Below are positions 36,335-46,469 of a stretch of 64,000 nt of DNA, in pieces. The first letter of the stretch is position 1; each line of letters begins with the position of its first letter. The stretch comes from Aliirhizobium wenxiniae (GTDB lineage Bacteria; Pseudomonadota; Alphaproteobacteria; Rhizobiales; Rhizobiaceae): contig NZ_JACHEG010000002.1 in assembly GCF_014201355.1 (NCBI RefSeq), positions 1,178,001 to 1,242,000 on the forward strand. Reading direction: 5' to 3'. The notes beneath the pieces are model-generated. The model saw only the letters and a list, made by a program, of their open reading frames with translations, ran no database searches and had not been told where the DNA came from. Made by a program: the position numbers and the translations under genes.

Positions 36335-37054
36335 TCAGGCACCGATGGCGGCCTTTTGCATGGCGACCAGTTCCTGCGTGCCGGCTTCGGCAAGCGTCAG
36401 AAGCTGCAGAAATTCCTCGCGGCTGAACGGCTTGCCTTCGGCAGTGCCCTGCACTTCGACGATGCCGCCGGAGCCGGTCATGACGAAGTTGGCGTCGGTT
36501 TCAGCCGCAGAATCTTCGAGGTAATCCAGATCGATCACCGGCTGGTTGGCGAAGATACCACAGGAGATTGCCGCGACGTGGTCCTTCAGGACCTTGTCGA
36601 GCTTGATCATCGAGCGGGTTTCCATCCACTTGAGGCAATCGTGAAGCGCGATCCAGCCGCCGGTGATCGAGGCGGTACGGGTGCCGCCATCGGCCTGGAT
36701 GACGTCGCAGTCGATGGTGATCTGCTTTTCACCGAGTGCCTCGAGATCGACGACCGCACGCAGCGAACGGCCGATCAAGCGCTGGATCTCAAGCGTGCGA
36801 CCGCCCTGCTTGCCGGACGTGGCTTCGCGCTTCATGCGGTCACCGGTGGCGCGCGGCAGCATGCCGTATTCCGCGGTTACCCAGCCCTTGCCGGTGTTGC
36901 GCAGCCACGGCGGGGTCTTTTCTTCAAGGCTTGCGGTGCACAGCACGTGCGTGTCGCCGAACTTCACCAGGCAGGAACCTTCGGCATGCTTTGAGAAGTT
37001 GCGCTCGAAAGACACTTTGCGCATCTGGTTTACTGGTCTGCCTGAAGGCCGCAT
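36335..37054 (-). CDS. rph: Ribonuclease PH
   Basis: A 239-residue phosphorolytic 3'-5' exoribonuclease that trims tRNA 3' ends. It starts [20 protein letters not shown] and has [19 protein letters not shown] and [13 protein letters not shown] (about residues 119-131), the phosphate-site region. Length matches the intact enzyme. It is divergent from hrcA, with 277 bases between their starts, the usual rph-hrcA arrangement in rhizobia. Confidence 0.96.
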   Translation of the reverse strand: MRPSGRPVNQMRKVSFERNFSKHAEGSCLVKFGDTHVLCTASLEEKTPPWLRNTGKGWVTAEYGMLPRATGDRMKREATSGKQGGRTLEIQRLIGRSLRAVVDLEALGEKQITIDCDVIQADGGTRTASITGGWIALHDCLKWMETRSMIKLDKVLKDHVAAISCGIFANQPVIDLDYLEDSAAETDANFVMTGSGGIVEVQGTAEGKPFSREEFLQLLTLAEAGTQELVAMQKAAIGA

Positions 37055-37268
37055 TGATCACTCCCTATATCAGCGCACCGCATCTTCAGGCGACAAAGCC
37101 CAAGCATGCGATGATCCTTTGATTTTCCGCATCGGATGACAGGCGAATTGTCGCCTATTTCATCTGCTGCAGCGTTTCCCGCCTTCTAAGGTGAGTGGGC
37201 ATTTTTTGCAAAGAAAAAGCCTTGGCCGCGCCTTATCGTGACAATTGGCACGACATCTGCGATTTCCC

Positions 37269-37297
37269 TTTTGAGCCCTCCGCTGCAATGACTATAT
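37269..37297 (+). promoter_or_regulatory. Candidate hrcA promoter
   Basis: TTTTGA (37269-37274) and CTATAT (37292-37297) are separated by 17 bases, 35 bases before the hrcA start. The -10-like box resembles alphaproteobacterial heat-shock (RpoH) and housekeeping promoters about equally. No CIRCE inverted repeat (TTAGCACTC-N9-GAGTGCTAA) is visible here, so HrcA autoregulation is not supported. Confidence 0.3.
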
Positions 37298-37331
37298 TTT
37301 GGAGGCAAGCAAATCGAGGTTACGTGAGGAT

Positions 37332-38420
37332 ATGAGCTTTTCTGCGGGTAGAGGCATGGATGTCGGATCAATGCTCGACGAGCGCTCACGTGAGATCTTT
37401 CGGCGGATCGTGGAGAGCTATCTCGAAAACGGCGAGCCTCTCGGCTCCCGCAATCTCTCGCGCCTGCTTCCCATGTCGCTCTCGCCGGCATCGGTACGTA
37501 ATGTGATGAGCGACCTCGAACAGCTGGGCCTGATCTATTCACCGCATATCAGCGCAGGTCGACTGCCGACCCAGAGCGGGCTGCGCTTCTTTGTCGACGC
37601 CTTCATGCAGACTGGAAACCTTTCCGATGAGGAACGCGCAAGCATCGATCGACAGGTGCGCCCGAACGACAGGGACCAGACGCTGGAAAACCTGATGACG
37701 GATGCGAGCCTGATGCTGTCAGGCGTCTCGCGCGGAGCCGGCATCGTCATTACGACAAAAAGCGATCCGATCCTCAAGCATGTGGAGTTCATCCGGCTGG
37801 AACCAACAAAGGCGCTGGCCGTGCTTGTCGGCGATCACAATCAGATCGAAAACCGCATCATCGATTTGCCGGCTGGCGTGACCTCTTCACAGCTTACTGA
37901 AGCTGCCAATTTTCTCAACGCGCACCTGACCGGCCAGACGCTTCCAGAATTCCGCGGCCAGATTAAGAAGCTGAAGCAGGAGGTGCAGACGGAAGTCGAT
38001 GCTCTGGCGCAGGATCTGATCGAGAAAGGCCTTGCGGTCTGGTCAGGCGACAGCGAGGAAGGCAAGCCAACCCAACTCATCGTTCGCGGCCGCGCCAATC
38101 TTCTGGAGGGATTGGGAGAGGCTTCGGATCTGGACCGGCTGCGGCTGCTGTTCGACGATCTGGAGAAGAAGGATAGCTTGATCGAAATTCTGGAGCTTGC
38201 CGAAGCCGGGTCCGGGGTTCGGATTTTCATCGGATCGGAAAACAAGCTGTTTTCGCTGTCCGGTTCATCGCTGATCGTCGCACCCTATCGCGATGGTGAG
38301 GACCGGATCGTCGGGGCCGTCGGCGTGATTGGACCAACCCGGCTCAACTATTCGCGTGTCGTACCGATGGTCGATTATACGGCCCAGTTGATCGCTCGCC
38401 TGTCGCGCGGCTCGATGTAA
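37332..38420 (+). CDS. hrcA: Heat-inducible transcription repressor HrcA
   Basis: A 362-residue repressor of groESL and other CIRCE-controlled genes. The N-terminal winged helix is LDERSREIFRRIVESYLENG...SLSPASVRNVMSDLEQLG (about residues 17-66), followed by YSPHISAGRLPTQSGLRFFVD and the C-terminal GAF-like domain ending GVIGPTRLNYSRVVPMVDY. The ATG at 37332 has GTGAGGAT just before it; an in-frame ATG lies 11 codons upstream. grpE follows after 91 bases. Confidence 0.95.
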   Translation: MSFSAGRGMDVGSMLDERSREIFRRIVESYLENGEPLGSRNLSRLLPMSLSPASVRNVMSDLEQLGLIYSPHISAGRLPTQSGLRFFVDAFMQTGNLSDEERASIDRQVRPNDRDQTLENLMTDASLMLSGVSRGAGIVITTKSDPILKHVEFIRLEPTKALAVLVGDHNQIENRIIDLPAGVTSSQLTEAANFLNAHLTGQTLPEFRGQIKKLKQEVQTEVDALAQDLIEKGLAVWSGDSEEGKPTQLIVRGRANLLEGLGEASDLDRLRLLFDDLEKKDSLIEILELAEAGSGVRIFIGSENKLFSLSGSSLIVAPYRDGEDRIVGAVGVIGPTRLNYSRVVPMVDYTAQLIARLSRGSM

Positions 38421-38511
38421 GTCAGCTCCTTCGTCCTCCAAGCCTTGATTTTTTGCCCGCAAACCTCGATATCGAGCCCAAATTCAAGATACAGATCAAT
38501 CGGAGAACGTC

Positions 38512-39135
38512 ATGACCGACGAAACCAAGAAAACCGGACCTGAAGCAGCTTTCGCGGATAACGAGATCGAAGCTGCAGCAGCCGATTTTGACGGTGCCGC
38601 CGAAGAGAATGCTGCTGAAGTTGCAGCCGAGCCGGATCCGCTGGATGTGCTGAAGGCCGAGAATTCCGAACTGCGCGACCGCTTCCTTCGACTTGCTGCC
38701 GAAATGGACAATCTGCGCCGCCGAACCGAGCGCGATGTGAAGGACGCCAAGTCATATGCCGTTTCCGGCTTTGCACGTGACATGCTGGCCGTTTCGGACA
38801 ACCTTCGCCGCGCTCTCGATGCAGTTCCGGCCGACCAGCGCTCTGGCGCGGACGCCACGCTGACGACCCTTCTCGAAGGCGTCGAAATGACCGAACGCGC
38901 CATGCTTTCGGCTCTTGAGCGCCACGGCGTGAAAAAGATCGATGCAGAGGGCGAGAAGTTCGACCCGAACTTCCATCAGGCGATGTTCGAAATTCCTAAC
39001 CCGGCGGTTCCGAACAACACGGTCGTACAGGTCGTGCAGGCAGGCTTCACGATCGGCGACCGCGTTCTGCGCCCGGCCATGGTCGGTGTTGCCAAGGGCG
39101 GCCCGAAGACAGAGGCTGCAGCAGGCGACGCCTGA
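38512..39135 (+). CDS. grpE: Nucleotide exchange factor GrpE
   Basis: A 207-residue cochaperone that drives ADP release from DnaK. It has an acidic low-complexity N-terminus (residues 10-45), a long coiled coil (about residues 45-110, [21 protein letters not shown]) and a C-terminal beta domain with [29 protein letters not shown]. Length is typical for rhizobia. It follows hrcA on the same strand. Confidence 0.96.
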   Translation: MTDETKKTGPEAAFADNEIEAAAADFDGAAEENAAEVAAEPDPLDVLKAENSELRDRFLRLAAEMDNLRRRTERDVKDAKSYAVSGFARDMLAVSDNLRRALDAVPADQRSGADATLTTLLEGVEMTERAMLSALERHGVKKIDAEGEKFDPNFHQAMFEIPNPAVPNNTVVQVVQAGFTIGDRVLRPAMVGVAKGGPKTEAAAGDA

Positions 39136-39154
39136 TATCCGGCACAGATACCGG

Positions 39155-39174
39155 AGAGGCGCGCAGGCGTCTCT
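39155..39174. terminator. Hairpin between convergent grpE and small gene
   Basis: The arms AGAGGCGC and GCGTCTCT (one G-T wobble) with a GCAG loop lie 20 bases after the grpE stop and directly adjoin the minus-strand stop at 39175. It could end transcription of both convergent genes, but T-tracts are weak. Confidence 0.4.
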
Positions 39175-39411
39175 TCAGTGTGCCGTCTCCAGAGCGGAGC
39201 TTGCCAGATTCCTGATAAGCTCCAGCTCCTGCTGAAGATGTATCCGCGTTCGACGATCCGTTTCGGCCAGGGCACTGCCTTCTTCTTCGGCAAGCGCGAA
39301 GATAATGTCGAGTTCATCCAGCAAGCCTGGATCCTTGATGGCCAGCAGGGTGATGACGGCTTTCAACAGCTTATCGTTAGCCGCGATCCGAGCGCGCGCT
39401 TCTTCATTCAT
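39175..39411 (-). CDS. Small conserved-looking protein of unknown function
   Basis: A 78-residue, mostly alpha-helical, acidic soluble protein (MNEEARARIAANDKLLKAV...LQQELELIRNLASSALETAH). No domain was recognised. It is supported by a strong ribosome site (GGAGGAAG, 4 bases before the ATG) and a sensible amino acid composition, with no better frame on either strand. It is convergent with grpE. No function is suggested by its neighbours. Confidence 0.6.
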   Translation of the reverse strand: MNEEARARIAANDKLLKAVITLLAIKDPGLLDELDIIFALAEEEGSALAETDRRTRIHLQQELELIRNLASSALETAH

Positions 39412-39622
39412 GGTCTTCCTCCAGACGATCGATGGAACATGTAGCGCCTTTCCTCAAAACAAAGGGGGACGGCGAGATGTTTCGAAAGAATTGCGGCCAC
39501 CTGAACCTCCGCGGATCCCCGATGTCGGCTCCCGACATCATAGGGCCTTGTTTTGGCTTGCGTCATTTAAGCAGGATCAACCTACACTTTTGCGCGATAT
39601 ACTTTGACGTTCGGCAGCGCCC

Positions 39623-40219
39623 TCAAAGCTTGATCGCGGTCACATACAGCCATTGGGTCGGCAAGCCATCATAGGCGCCGCCTGCTCCCTCTTCGACTGT
39701 GATGGATTTCCAGGGGGCGGCCTCGTAACACTCCTGAAGCCAATCCCCTGACGGGTAGTTGAAAAAGCGGCCAAGGGTATCATGTCCCTCGGTTTCGCCT
39801 GCCTTGAAACTGGCGTAGAATACTCCGCCCGGGCGCAGGGCCGTATGGATCTTCTGCAGAATGCCGCCAAGCTCGCTACGCGGGACGTGCAACAGGCATG
39901 CATTGGCCCAGATACCGTCAAAGGCCGATACCATATCGATATCCTCGAAACGCAGGACCAGAACGGGGACCGAAAGACGCGATGAAGCTTCGCTTGCCAT
40001 CTCCAGGATGCCGTCGGTGGGCAGGACATCAAAACCGCGGGCAATCATGACGGCGCTGTCGCGGCCACTGCCGCAGCCGAGCTCCAGAATGGTTGCTCCG
40101 GCAGAAAGCCCAGCGAGAAAGGTATCCAGCCGTTTCAGGCTCGCATCCGAAAGCGCCGCCGCATATGTTGCCGCGTTGTCGGAATAGAAGCGCGATGTCG
40201 GATCGTCCTTACGATGCAT
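39623..40219 (-). CDS. Class I SAM-dependent methyltransferase
   Basis: A 198-residue methyltransferase with SAM motif I ILELGCGSGRDSAVMIARG (about residues 40-58) and VLPTDG (motif II), followed by GIWANACLLHVPR. The ATG at 40217-40219 starts the conserved core (MHRKDDPTSRFYSDNAATYAAAL); an in-frame start 16 codons earlier would overlap the lysE gene. Substrate is unknown; small molecules or tellurite-type thiol targets are possible. The gap from the lysE stop is 7 bases, so co-transcription is likely. Confidence 0.85.
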   Translation of the reverse strand: MHRKDDPTSRFYSDNAATYAAALSDASLKRLDTFLAGLSAGATILELGCGSGRDSAVMIARGFDVLPTDGILEMASEASSRLSVPVLVLRFEDIDMVSAFDGIWANACLLHVPRSELGGILQKIHTALRPGGVFYASFKAGETEGHDTLGRFFNYPSGDWLQECYEAAPWKSITVEEGAGGAYDGLPTQWLYVTAIKL

Positions 40220-40226
40220 TGTCGTC

Positions 40227-40844
40227 TTACCGCTGCGACAGGAGAAGCTTCGTGCCGAAGCCGACAAAAACCGTTGCGACGCCGAGATCGATCTTCCGTT
40301 TTGCCTTGAGGTAAGCCGCCGCCACTCGTGGATGAGTAATCAATGCAACGAGGCAGCTGTAATAAAGCGCCGAGACGGTCACCATTACCCCGATCGCAGC
40401 AACACCGTAAAGAAATGGCGTGCCGGCCGGCATGCTGACAGCGAAAAGCGAGGCGACGAAGAGTGCGGATTTCGGATTGGCGAGATTGGTCGCCAATCCC
40501 ATGCGGTAAGCTGTCTTCAACGAAATATCGGCCTTGGTGAGGATGGCCTCTGGTGCTCTGCGCGCCTTTCTGACGTCAATAAACACACGAATACCGAGCC
40601 AGATCAGATAAAGACCGCCGGCAATTTTCAAAGCCAGATAGGCAAAGGGTGCCGCCTGAAAAAGAGCATTGATGCCGAGCCATCCGGCGATGCCCCAACA
40701 CAGCGTGCCGGTAATAGTCCCCATGACCGCAGAGATCGCCACCTTGCGCGGTGCCGTCAGACAGTAGCGGATTACCAGAAGCGTATTCGGTCCCGGCGTG
40801 ATGCAGGCAACGCCCCAGATCATAGCGACGGATAACAGGAACAT
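40227..40844 (-). CDS. LysE/RhtB family amino acid exporter
   Basis: A 205-residue inner-membrane protein with about six hydrophobic segments. It has the LysE signature near the start (GVACITPGPNTLLVIRYCL, about residues 10-28) and NPKSALFVASLFAVSMP (about residues 121-137). Such proteins export basic amino acids or homoserine lactone-like compounds; the substrate here is not known. It may share a transcript with the following methyltransferase gene. Confidence 0.88.
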   Translation of the reverse strand: MFLLSVAMIWGVACITPGPNTLLVIRYCLTAPRKVAISAVMGTITGTLCWGIAGWLGINALFQAAPFAYLALKIAGGLYLIWLGIRVFIDVRKARRAPEAILTKADISLKTAYRMGLATNLANPKSALFVASLFAVSMPAGTPFLYGVAAIGVMVTVSALYYSCLVALITHPRVAAAYLKAKRKIDLGVATVFVGFGTKLLLSQR

Positions 40845-40960
40845 GCAGAGCCTCTTGCTCGATCATCGGCATTTTCCCAGAAGTTCGACTTGCGGGCTCA
40901 ACGCGTCAAGAGCCGATCTTCGAGAGCACCCATTATCGTCATGGATCTCGAAATAGAAAA

Positions 40961-40986
40961 TGGGCCGCTCCTTGCGGAACGACCCA
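40961..40986 (-). terminator. Rho-independent terminator of dnaA
   Basis: The arms TGGGCCGCTCC (40961-40971) and GGAACGACCCA (40976-40986) pair over 11 positions with two G-T wobbles around a GCAA-type tetraloop, 30 bases after the dnaA stop. On the minus strand TTTTC follows. This is a good intrinsic terminator. Confidence 0.8.
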
Positions 40987-41016
40987 TCCGGTCATCAAAT
41001 TTGGCTCAGCGGCCGA

Positions 41017-42591
41017 TCATGCGTTATTCTCATTGATCAGGCGCTTCAGGAGCTCGACCTCATGGCCGAGCTTGCTGTCGTCGCCGATCAATTCCTCGAT
41101 CTTGCGCACCGCGTGAAGAACGGTCGTGTGATCGCGTCCGCCGAAACGACGCCCAATTTCCGGGAAGGAACGCGGCGTCATGGTCTTTGCCAGATACATG
41201 GCAATCTGGCGCGGCTTGACGATGACGCGGGTACGACGGTTCGAAACGAGTTCCTGACGCGACACGTTATAGTGACGGGCAACGACGCGTTGGATATCCT
41301 CGATACGGACGCGCTTTGCCTCGCCGGCGCCAACCAGATGCGCCAGAAGCTCATCAACCCGCTCGATGGAAAGCGAGGGCTCGAACGAACGACGGAACAG
41401 AAGCTGGTTGAAGGCACCTTCCAGTTCGCGGCCGCTGCTGGCGACGTTACGGGCAACGTGGCTGAGGATTTCAGTCGGAATATCGAGCGACGGATCGTCC
41501 TGCTTGGCAGCCTGCAGACGACCCTTGAGCATTTCCAGACGCATTTCGTATTCGGGGGATTCCAGCTCGATGGCAACGCCGCCCTGAAGACGCGAGCGGA
41601 CGCGCGGATCGAGCGATTCCAGCTCCCAGGGCGCACGGTCTGCTGCCACCACAACCTGCTTTGCGCTGTCGAGCAGCATGTTGAGGAGGTGGCAGAATTC
41701 GTTCTGGATCATCTTACCCTGCAGAAACTGCATGTCGTCGATGATCAGGAGATCGATATTGCGCAAGCTGTCCTTGAGCGTCAGGGCATCATTGTCACGG
41801 ATCGCAGTAGCGAAACGCCACATGAAATACTCAGCCGTCAGGTAGACCACACGCGGGTTACGGTTGCTGCCGACGGCAGCGTTGGCAATCGCCTGAAGAA
41901 GATGCGTCTTGCCGAGACCCACATTCGAATGAATGAAGAGCGGGTTGAAGCGCACGGCGCCTGCACCGGCTTCGGCGATCGTCTTTGCGGCGGCAAGCGC
42001 CACGCGATTGGAAGAACCTTCGATATAGGTCTCGAAGGTATAACGGCTATCAAGAGGAGAGCCGAACAACGGCCCGGACTGCGTATTGCGCGTCGCAGTT
42101 GAGGCAGCAGACAGCGGCGCCGGAAAGGTCGCGATCTTGCCGATTTCACGCGGCTGCGAAGCGCGATTGAAACTGGTTGCAGCGTTGTTTTCGACCGGAG
42201 CCGGTCGCTGTTCGACAACACCGGGAGCCTTGACCGCGCGGCTTGCGCTGCGGACCAGGATTTCCACCTTGAGAATTTCCTTGTCCTCTTCCTTGAAGAG
42301 GCCTTCGATCAGCTCGAGATACCGGTTGTTGATCCAGGACTTCAGGAAAGTCGTCGGAACGGTGAGCCGCACGACGCTTTTTGATACAGAATGAAGCTTA
42401 AGACGCGCAAACCAACTTGCATAAACATCCTGACCGACCTGCGCCTTCAATCGCGCACTGAACCGCTCGAAAAGAGCATCATGCTGCATTTCCGCTGTTT
42501 CCCCTGCCGCTTGGGAGCAAACTGTATCGAATCCCTGTCGCGCACGGTCGCTGTCACCAAGTGCCCGTGTCGATACGGTATTGATCTGCAT
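41017..42591 (-). CDS. dnaA: Chromosomal replication initiator protein DnaA
   Basis: A 524-residue AAA+ initiator. Domain I starts at [19 protein letters not shown] (about residue 35), domain III has Walker [11 protein letters not shown] and Walker [11 protein letters not shown], and domain IV has the DnaA-box-binding helix [18 protein letters not shown]. Two starts are credible: ATG at 42591 (AAGGCGG upstream) and ATG at 42489 (AGGGGAA upstream), the latter giving a standard-length N-terminus. An unusually long, GANTC-rich gap precedes it. Confidence 0.96.
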   Translation of the reverse strand: MQINTVSTRALGDSDRARQGFDTVCSQAAGETAEMQHDALFERFSARLKAQVGQDVYASWFARLKLHSVSKSVVRLTVPTTFLKSWINNRYLELIEGLFKEEDKEILKVEILVRSASRAVKAPGVVEQRPAPVENNAATSFNRASQPREIGKIATFPAPLSAASTATRNTQSGPLFGSPLDSRYTFETYIEGSSNRVALAAAKTIAEAGAGAVRFNPLFIHSNVGLGKTHLLQAIANAAVGSNRNPRVVYLTAEYFMWRFATAIRDNDALTLKDSLRNIDLLIIDDMQFLQGKMIQNEFCHLLNMLLDSAKQVVVAADRAPWELESLDPRVRSRLQGGVAIELESPEYEMRLEMLKGRLQAAKQDDPSLDIPTEILSHVARNVASSGRELEGAFNQLLFRRSFEPSLSIERVDELLAHLVGAGEAKRVRIEDIQRVVARHYNVSRQELVSNRRTRVIVKPRQIAMYLAKTMTPRSFPEIGRRFGGRDHTTVLHAVRKIEELIGDDSKLGHEVELLKRLINENNA

Positions 42592-43359
42592 TATTTGCCG
42601 CCTTCTGAATGGAGCCCGGCGAACTGATTTCGCCAGACATAGTCGTAAATTTCACCGAACCCTTCCCGCTAAGGAAAGGCTTTAAATCGTCCCCTTAATT
42701 TTCCCAGCTTCATCCGCCAGAACGAAGCTCATCTTCCGGTCCGCCTCGTTCAGGCCGGTCGATACGGGTCACCCCTATGTCTCATCCTCGTACGAGACAT
42801 CATGAGTGCGGAATGCCAACAAACCGCCGAGGCGGGCTGCGGACACAAAAAGACTGCGGCCGAAAAGCATGCACTTTTCGGTTTGCAACCCTAAGTTTAT
42901 GGAAAACGGGAGTTCTTGTCCCGCAGCAAAGAACGTGAAACATCCGCGACCTTCTCTTGATTGAGACTGTCAGCGGAAGCTCCTGAAGTTGTCCCCGAGC
43001 CCCTTGCTGGAAGCCATTTAGGCAGGATCACCTGGCAAGATCAACAGTGTTTTTTACCCAAAATTAAGCGCCGGGCGTTGACTCTTGCCGCGTGTTTAGA
43101 ATGTCGCAGAGCCTGTCATAAAGAATCGCTGTTGAATCAATGAGATTCAAATTTGGCCAGCCACAACCATCGCGATTCACAGGAAAAATAAAAAATCGCT
43201 TGACTCTGTTTTGACCCTCGAAGGTCCGGCCGGAATGAACGCAAAAGCCAAACTAATGCCCGTAAGTCTCTAATAAACCTGCATTTTCCTTGTCACGCAT
43301 ATGACACGAAACCGTTATTGAGCCGAGCAACGACCGGTTGAAAAGGCAGAATCAAAGAA
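42592..43359. promoter_or_regulatory. Long dnaA upstream region with a cluster of GANTC (CcrM) sites
   Basis: No credible gene is seen in this 768-base stretch between dnaA and the rpsT terminator. GANTC sites start at 43080, 43123, 43134, 43144, 43174 and 43202, six within 127 bases, with a seventh at 43349. None was seen between 42592 and 43079. CcrM methylates GANTC and links dnaA transcription to the cell cycle in Caulobacter. No TTATCCACA-type DnaA box was seen, so an origin is not supported. No -35/-10 pair could be fixed. Confidence 0.6.
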
Positions 43360-43381
43360 AGCCCGGTCGTTAGACCAGGCT
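43360..43381 (-). terminator. Rho-independent terminator of rpsT
   Basis: The arms AGCCCGGTC (43360-43368) and GACCAGGCT (43373-43381) pair with one wobble around a GTTA loop, 30 bases after the rpsT stop. On the minus strand TTCTTT follows. It isolates rpsT from dnaA. Confidence 0.85.
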
Positions 43382-43410
43382 CTCTTAAAACTTTGAAATT
43401 GATAGCCGGC

Positions 43411-43677
43411 TTAGGCGGAAAGTGCCTTCACGCGAGCAGCAAGACGAGACACCTTGCGGGATGCCGTGTTGCTGTGAAGAACGCCCTTGGTAGCGGCGCG
43501 AGCGATCTCAGGCTGAGCAGCCTTGAGTGCTTCAGCAGCAACAGATACGTCACCGGTTGCGATAGCTTCTTCAACCTTACGGATGAAGCCGCGAACGCGC
43601 GAACGGCGAGCCTTGTTGACTGCGGTGCGGCGAGCGATCTTGCGGGTCGCTTTTTTCGCCGAAGTTGTATTGGCCAT
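43411..43677 (-). CDS. rpsT: 30S ribosomal protein S20
   Basis: An 88-residue basic, helical protein that binds 16S rRNA. It starts [20 protein letters not shown]; the ATG at 43675-43677 is chosen because this is the family N-terminus, while an in-frame start at 43713 adds 12 unrelated residues. The typical [19 protein letters not shown] segment is present near the end. It lies alone upstream of dnaA, a common alphaproteobacterial arrangement. Confidence 0.97.
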   Translation of the reverse strand: MANTTSAKKATRKIARRTAVNKARRSRVRGFIRKVEEAIATGDVSVAAEALKAAQPEIARAATKGVLHSNTASRKVSRLAARVKALSA

Positions 43678-43844
43678 TTCATGCCTCTCTACGAATTCGA
43701 ACCAACACTCCACCGTTGCCGCCGGTCCTGCGACCCATCATCCAGCAATTCGGGAGCAATAGAGGAAGCCGCATAAAGGCTTTCCCAACTGTGGGCGGGC
43801 ATATAGCGGGAATACCTGCCCCAGTCAACGCGCTTTTTAAGCCT

Positions 43845-44630
43845 CTACCTATTGGAAAAGGCGGGTTTGCGCTTTTCGACAAAGGCGGCCATGCCTTCCT
43901 TCTGGTCGGCGGTGGCAAACAGCGACTGGAATACACGGCGCTCGAAACGCAGCCCTTCAGCAAGCGTTACCTCAAAGGACCGGTTGACGGCCTCCTTCGC
44001 CATCAGCGTGGCGGCACGCGGGAACCCGGCAATCTTCTCTGCGGCGGCCAGCGTTTCGTCCATCAGCCTGTCGGCGTCCACCACACGCGATACGAGTCCC
44101 GCGCGCTCGGCTTCTGCGGCATCCATCATCCGGCCGGTCAGGACCAGGTCCATGGCCTTGGCCTTACCAACGGCACGCGTGAGGCGCTGCGAGCCGCCCA
44201 TGCCCGGAATGACGCCGAGCGTGATCTCCGGCTGGCCGAATTTCGCCGTGTCGGACGCAATGATGAAGTCGCACATCATGGCAAGCTCGCAGCCTCCCCC
44301 GAGCGCGAAACCGGAAACGGCGGCGATCAGCGGCTTGCGGAAGGCGGCCACGGCGTCCCAGCCGGAGATGAAGTCACCGACATAGGCGTCGACAAATTCG
44401 AGCGACTGCATTTCCTTGATGTCGGCGCCGGCGGCAAAGGCCTTTTCGGAACCGGTGAGGACGACGACGGCAACACTCTCGTCATTGTCATAGGCGCTCA
44501 GCGCCGCCGTCAACTCGGTCATGACGACCGAATTCAGCGCGTTGAGTGCCTTGGGACGGTTGAGCGTGACAATCGCGACCGCTCCGCGGGTTTCGGTCAG
44601 TATCGTCTCGTAGTCGGATTCAAGGGTCAC
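43845..44630 (-). CDS. Enoyl-CoA hydratase (crotonase family)
   Basis: A 261-residue crotonase that hydrates trans-2-enoyl-CoA in fatty-acid breakdown. Oxyanion-hole motifs are [10 protein letters not shown] (about residues 68-77) and [15 protein letters not shown] (about residues 106-120); the catalytic Glu pair positions lie in [15 protein letters not shown]. The start is GTG at 44628-44630, with GGAGG 9 bases before it. The frame is open further upstream, but that part overlaps mutM and is unconserved. It lies 28 bases after mutM and is probably co-transcribed with it. Confidence 0.92.
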   Translation of the reverse strand: MTLESDYETILTETRGAVAIVTLNRPKALNALNSVVMTELTAALSAYDNDESVAVVVLTGSEKAFAAGADIKEMQSLEFVDAYVGDFISGWDAVAAFRKPLIAAVSGFALGGGCELAMMCDFIIASDTAKFGQPEITLGVIPGMGGSQRLTRAVGKAKAMDLVLTGRMMDAAEAERAGLVSRVVDADRLMDETLAAAEKIAGFPRAATLMAKEAVNRSFEVTLAEGLRFERRVFQSLFATADQKEGMAAFVEKRKPAFSNR

Positions 44631-44658
44631 CGGGTTATCCTCCAAAATCGTCGGCGGC

Positions 44659-45537
44659 TTATTTCTGGCAGGCCTGGCAATAAAAGGTCGACCTGCCGGA
44701 TTGCGTGATGCGTTCAACGGTACCGTTGCAGCCTGGCATGCGACAAGCCCCGCCCTCGCGATCATAGACAGAGAAGGAATGCTGGAAATAACCGAGCGAT
44801 CCATCCGTCTGGATGTGATCGCGCAGGGACGAGCCTCCGGCGGCGATGGCATCGGCAATCACGGCGCGGATTGCCTCGGTCAGCAACAGCAATTCCTTTT
44901 TGGGCTTTCCTTTCGGCGTCACCAGCGTGCCCGACTGGCGTTTGGGTGACAGATGCGACCGCCACAGGGCTTCACAGACATAGATATTGCCGAGACCGGC
45001 GATTACCGTCTGGTCGAGAAGCGCGCCTTTCAGCGGTTGGTTTTTGCCGCTCAGGCGCCCGGCCAGATAATCGGCATCAAGAGCATTGCCGGTCGGCTCC
45101 GGCCCGAGCTCGGCAAAGGCCGGATAAAGATCGAGTTCGCTGCGCTTCCACAGATGCATGAAGCCGAAACGGCGCGGGTCGTTATAGATGACCTTCTGCG
45201 CTCTGCCGTCACGCTCGACATGGAAGATGACATGGTCATGCTTACTGTCTTTCGAGCGGGCATGATGAAAGTCGCCCTGAACCTCATCCTCGATGCGGAA
45301 CGATCCCGACATGCCGAGATGGCTGATGACCGTCAGGTTATCCTCCAGATCAATCAGCAGATATTTTGCACGTCGGCCGAGGGAGACGATATGGCGTCCG
45401 GCAACCCGTTCGGCAAAGGCTTCAGGAAACGGAAAACGAAGATCGGGGCGGTTCTGTTGAAGCCGCGTCAAAAGCGCGCCTTCCATGACCGGAGCAAGCC
45501 CCCTTCTCACGGTCTCGACCTCTGGCAATTCGGGCAT
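44659..45537 (-). CDS. mutM: Formamidopyrimidine-DNA glycosylase MutM (Fpg)
   Basis: A 292-residue base-excision repair enzyme that removes 8-oxoguanine and cuts the abasic site. The N-terminal catalytic proline is in [14 protein letters not shown], the H2TH region includes [17 protein letters not shown], and the C-terminal zinc finger has four Cys (CRMPGC and YCQACQK). Length is normal. It is divergent from ubiE with 152 bases between starts, the standard alphaproteobacterial mutM/ubiE layout. Confidence 0.97.
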   Translation of the reverse strand: MPELPEVETVRRGLAPVMEGALLTRLQQNRPDLRFPFPEAFAERVAGRHIVSLGRRAKYLLIDLEDNLTVISHLGMSGSFRIEDEVQGDFHHARSKDSKHDHVIFHVERDGRAQKVIYNDPRRFGFMHLWKRSELDLYPAFAELGPEPTGNALDADYLAGRLSGKNQPLKGALLDQTVIAGLGNIYVCEALWRSHLSPKRQSGTLVTPKGKPKKELLLLTEAIRAVIADAIAAGGSSLRDHIQTDGSLGYFQHSFSVYDREGGACRMPGCNGTVERITQSGRSTFYCQACQK

Positions 45538-45689
45538 GGATACCTAACTTCCTGTTTCAACAACCGCGCCGGTGATCTATAGACCGGACGGACAATTGAT
45601 TTACCGACCGGGCCATCCACCACATAGCGATCCACAATCGGTTTCGCTACCATCGGAGACCCAAGGAAAAAGACGTTAAGGAGTAACCG

Positions 45690-46466
45690 ATGACCGATGC
45701 CCGAACCGGCGCCCATGGCGGAATGGAAACCTCCTATGGCTTCCGCCAGGTGGCCGACGGAGAAAAGCAGGGTCTGGTCAACGACGTCTTTCACAAGGTC
45801 GCCAAGCGCTACGACATCATGAATGACGTGATGTCGGCCGGCATGCACCGCGTCTGGAAGGATGCGATGATCGCAGCGCTCTCGCCGCGCAAGGAAGAAG
45901 GCTACAAGACACTCGACGTTGCCGGCGGCACCGGCGACATCGCCTTCCGCATCGTGGAAGCCTCCGGCCGCAAGGCACATACCACGGTTCTCGATATCAA
46001 CGGTTCGATGCTTGCCGTCGGCGCAGAACGTGCCGCGAAGAAGAAGCTTTCAGACAATCTCGATTTCGTCGAGGCCAATGCGGAATCGCTGCCTTTCGAA
46101 AACAATTCCTTCGACGCCTATACGGTCGCCTTCGGCATTCGCAACGTGCCGCGCATCGATGTGGCTTTGTCGGAAGCCTATCGCGTGCTGAAGCGCGGCG
46201 GACGGCTTCTGGTTCTGGAATTCTCCGAAGTCGAGATGCCGTTGCTCGACAAGTTCTATGAAGAATGGTCGTTCAAGGCGATCCCGCAATTCGGCAAGAT
46301 GATCACCGGCGATGCCGAACCCTATCAGTATCTGGTGGAATCGATCCGCAAATTCCCCAACCAGGAGAATTTCGCCACGATGATCCGCGAGGCCGGTTTT
46401 TCACGCGTAAGCTATACCAATTACACCGGCGGCATCGCTGCGCTGCATTCCGGCTGGAAGCTCTAA
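45690..46466 (+). CDS. ubiE: Demethylmenaquinone/2-methoxy-6-polyprenyl-1,4-benzoquinol C-methyltransferase UbiE
   Basis: A 258-residue SAM methyltransferase of ubiquinone synthesis. It has [20 protein letters not shown] (UbiE signature 1, about residues 35-54), SAM motif [12 protein letters not shown] (about residues 73-84) and [17 protein letters not shown] (signature 2). The ATG follows AAGGAGTAACCG. ubiB starts 3 bases after its stop, so the two are coupled. Confidence 0.96.
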   Translation: MTDARTGAHGGMETSYGFRQVADGEKQGLVNDVFHKVAKRYDIMNDVMSAGMHRVWKDAMIAALSPRKEEGYKTLDVAGGTGDIAFRIVEASGRKAHTTVLDINGSMLAVGAERAAKKKLSDNLDFVEANAESLPFENNSFDAYTVAFGIRNVPRIDVALSEAYRVLKRGGRLLVLEFSEVEMPLLDKFYEEWSFKAIPQFGKMITGDAEPYQYLVESIRKFPNQENFATMIREAGFSRVSYTNYTGGIAALHSGWKL

Positions 46467-46469
46467 GGC

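Noticed and set aside
37055-37331. CIRCE element upstream of hrcA
   Set aside because: The TTAGCACTC-N9-GAGTGCTAA inverted repeat was not found in the gap, so HrcA control here is not supported.
39432-39674. An 80-codon plus-strand frame after the small acidic gene
   Set aside because: It overlaps the end of the methyltransferase gene on the other strand and has no domain or convincing coding composition.
42961-43143. A 60-codon plus-strand frame in the dnaA upstream region
   Set aside because: It has no ribosome site, domain or sensible composition, and it lies in the GANTC-rich regulatory stretch.
42592-43410. Replication origin next to dnaA
   Set aside because: No TTATCCACA-type DnaA boxes or AT-rich 13-mers were found. 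From memory, rhizobial oriC lies near hemE, not at dnaA.
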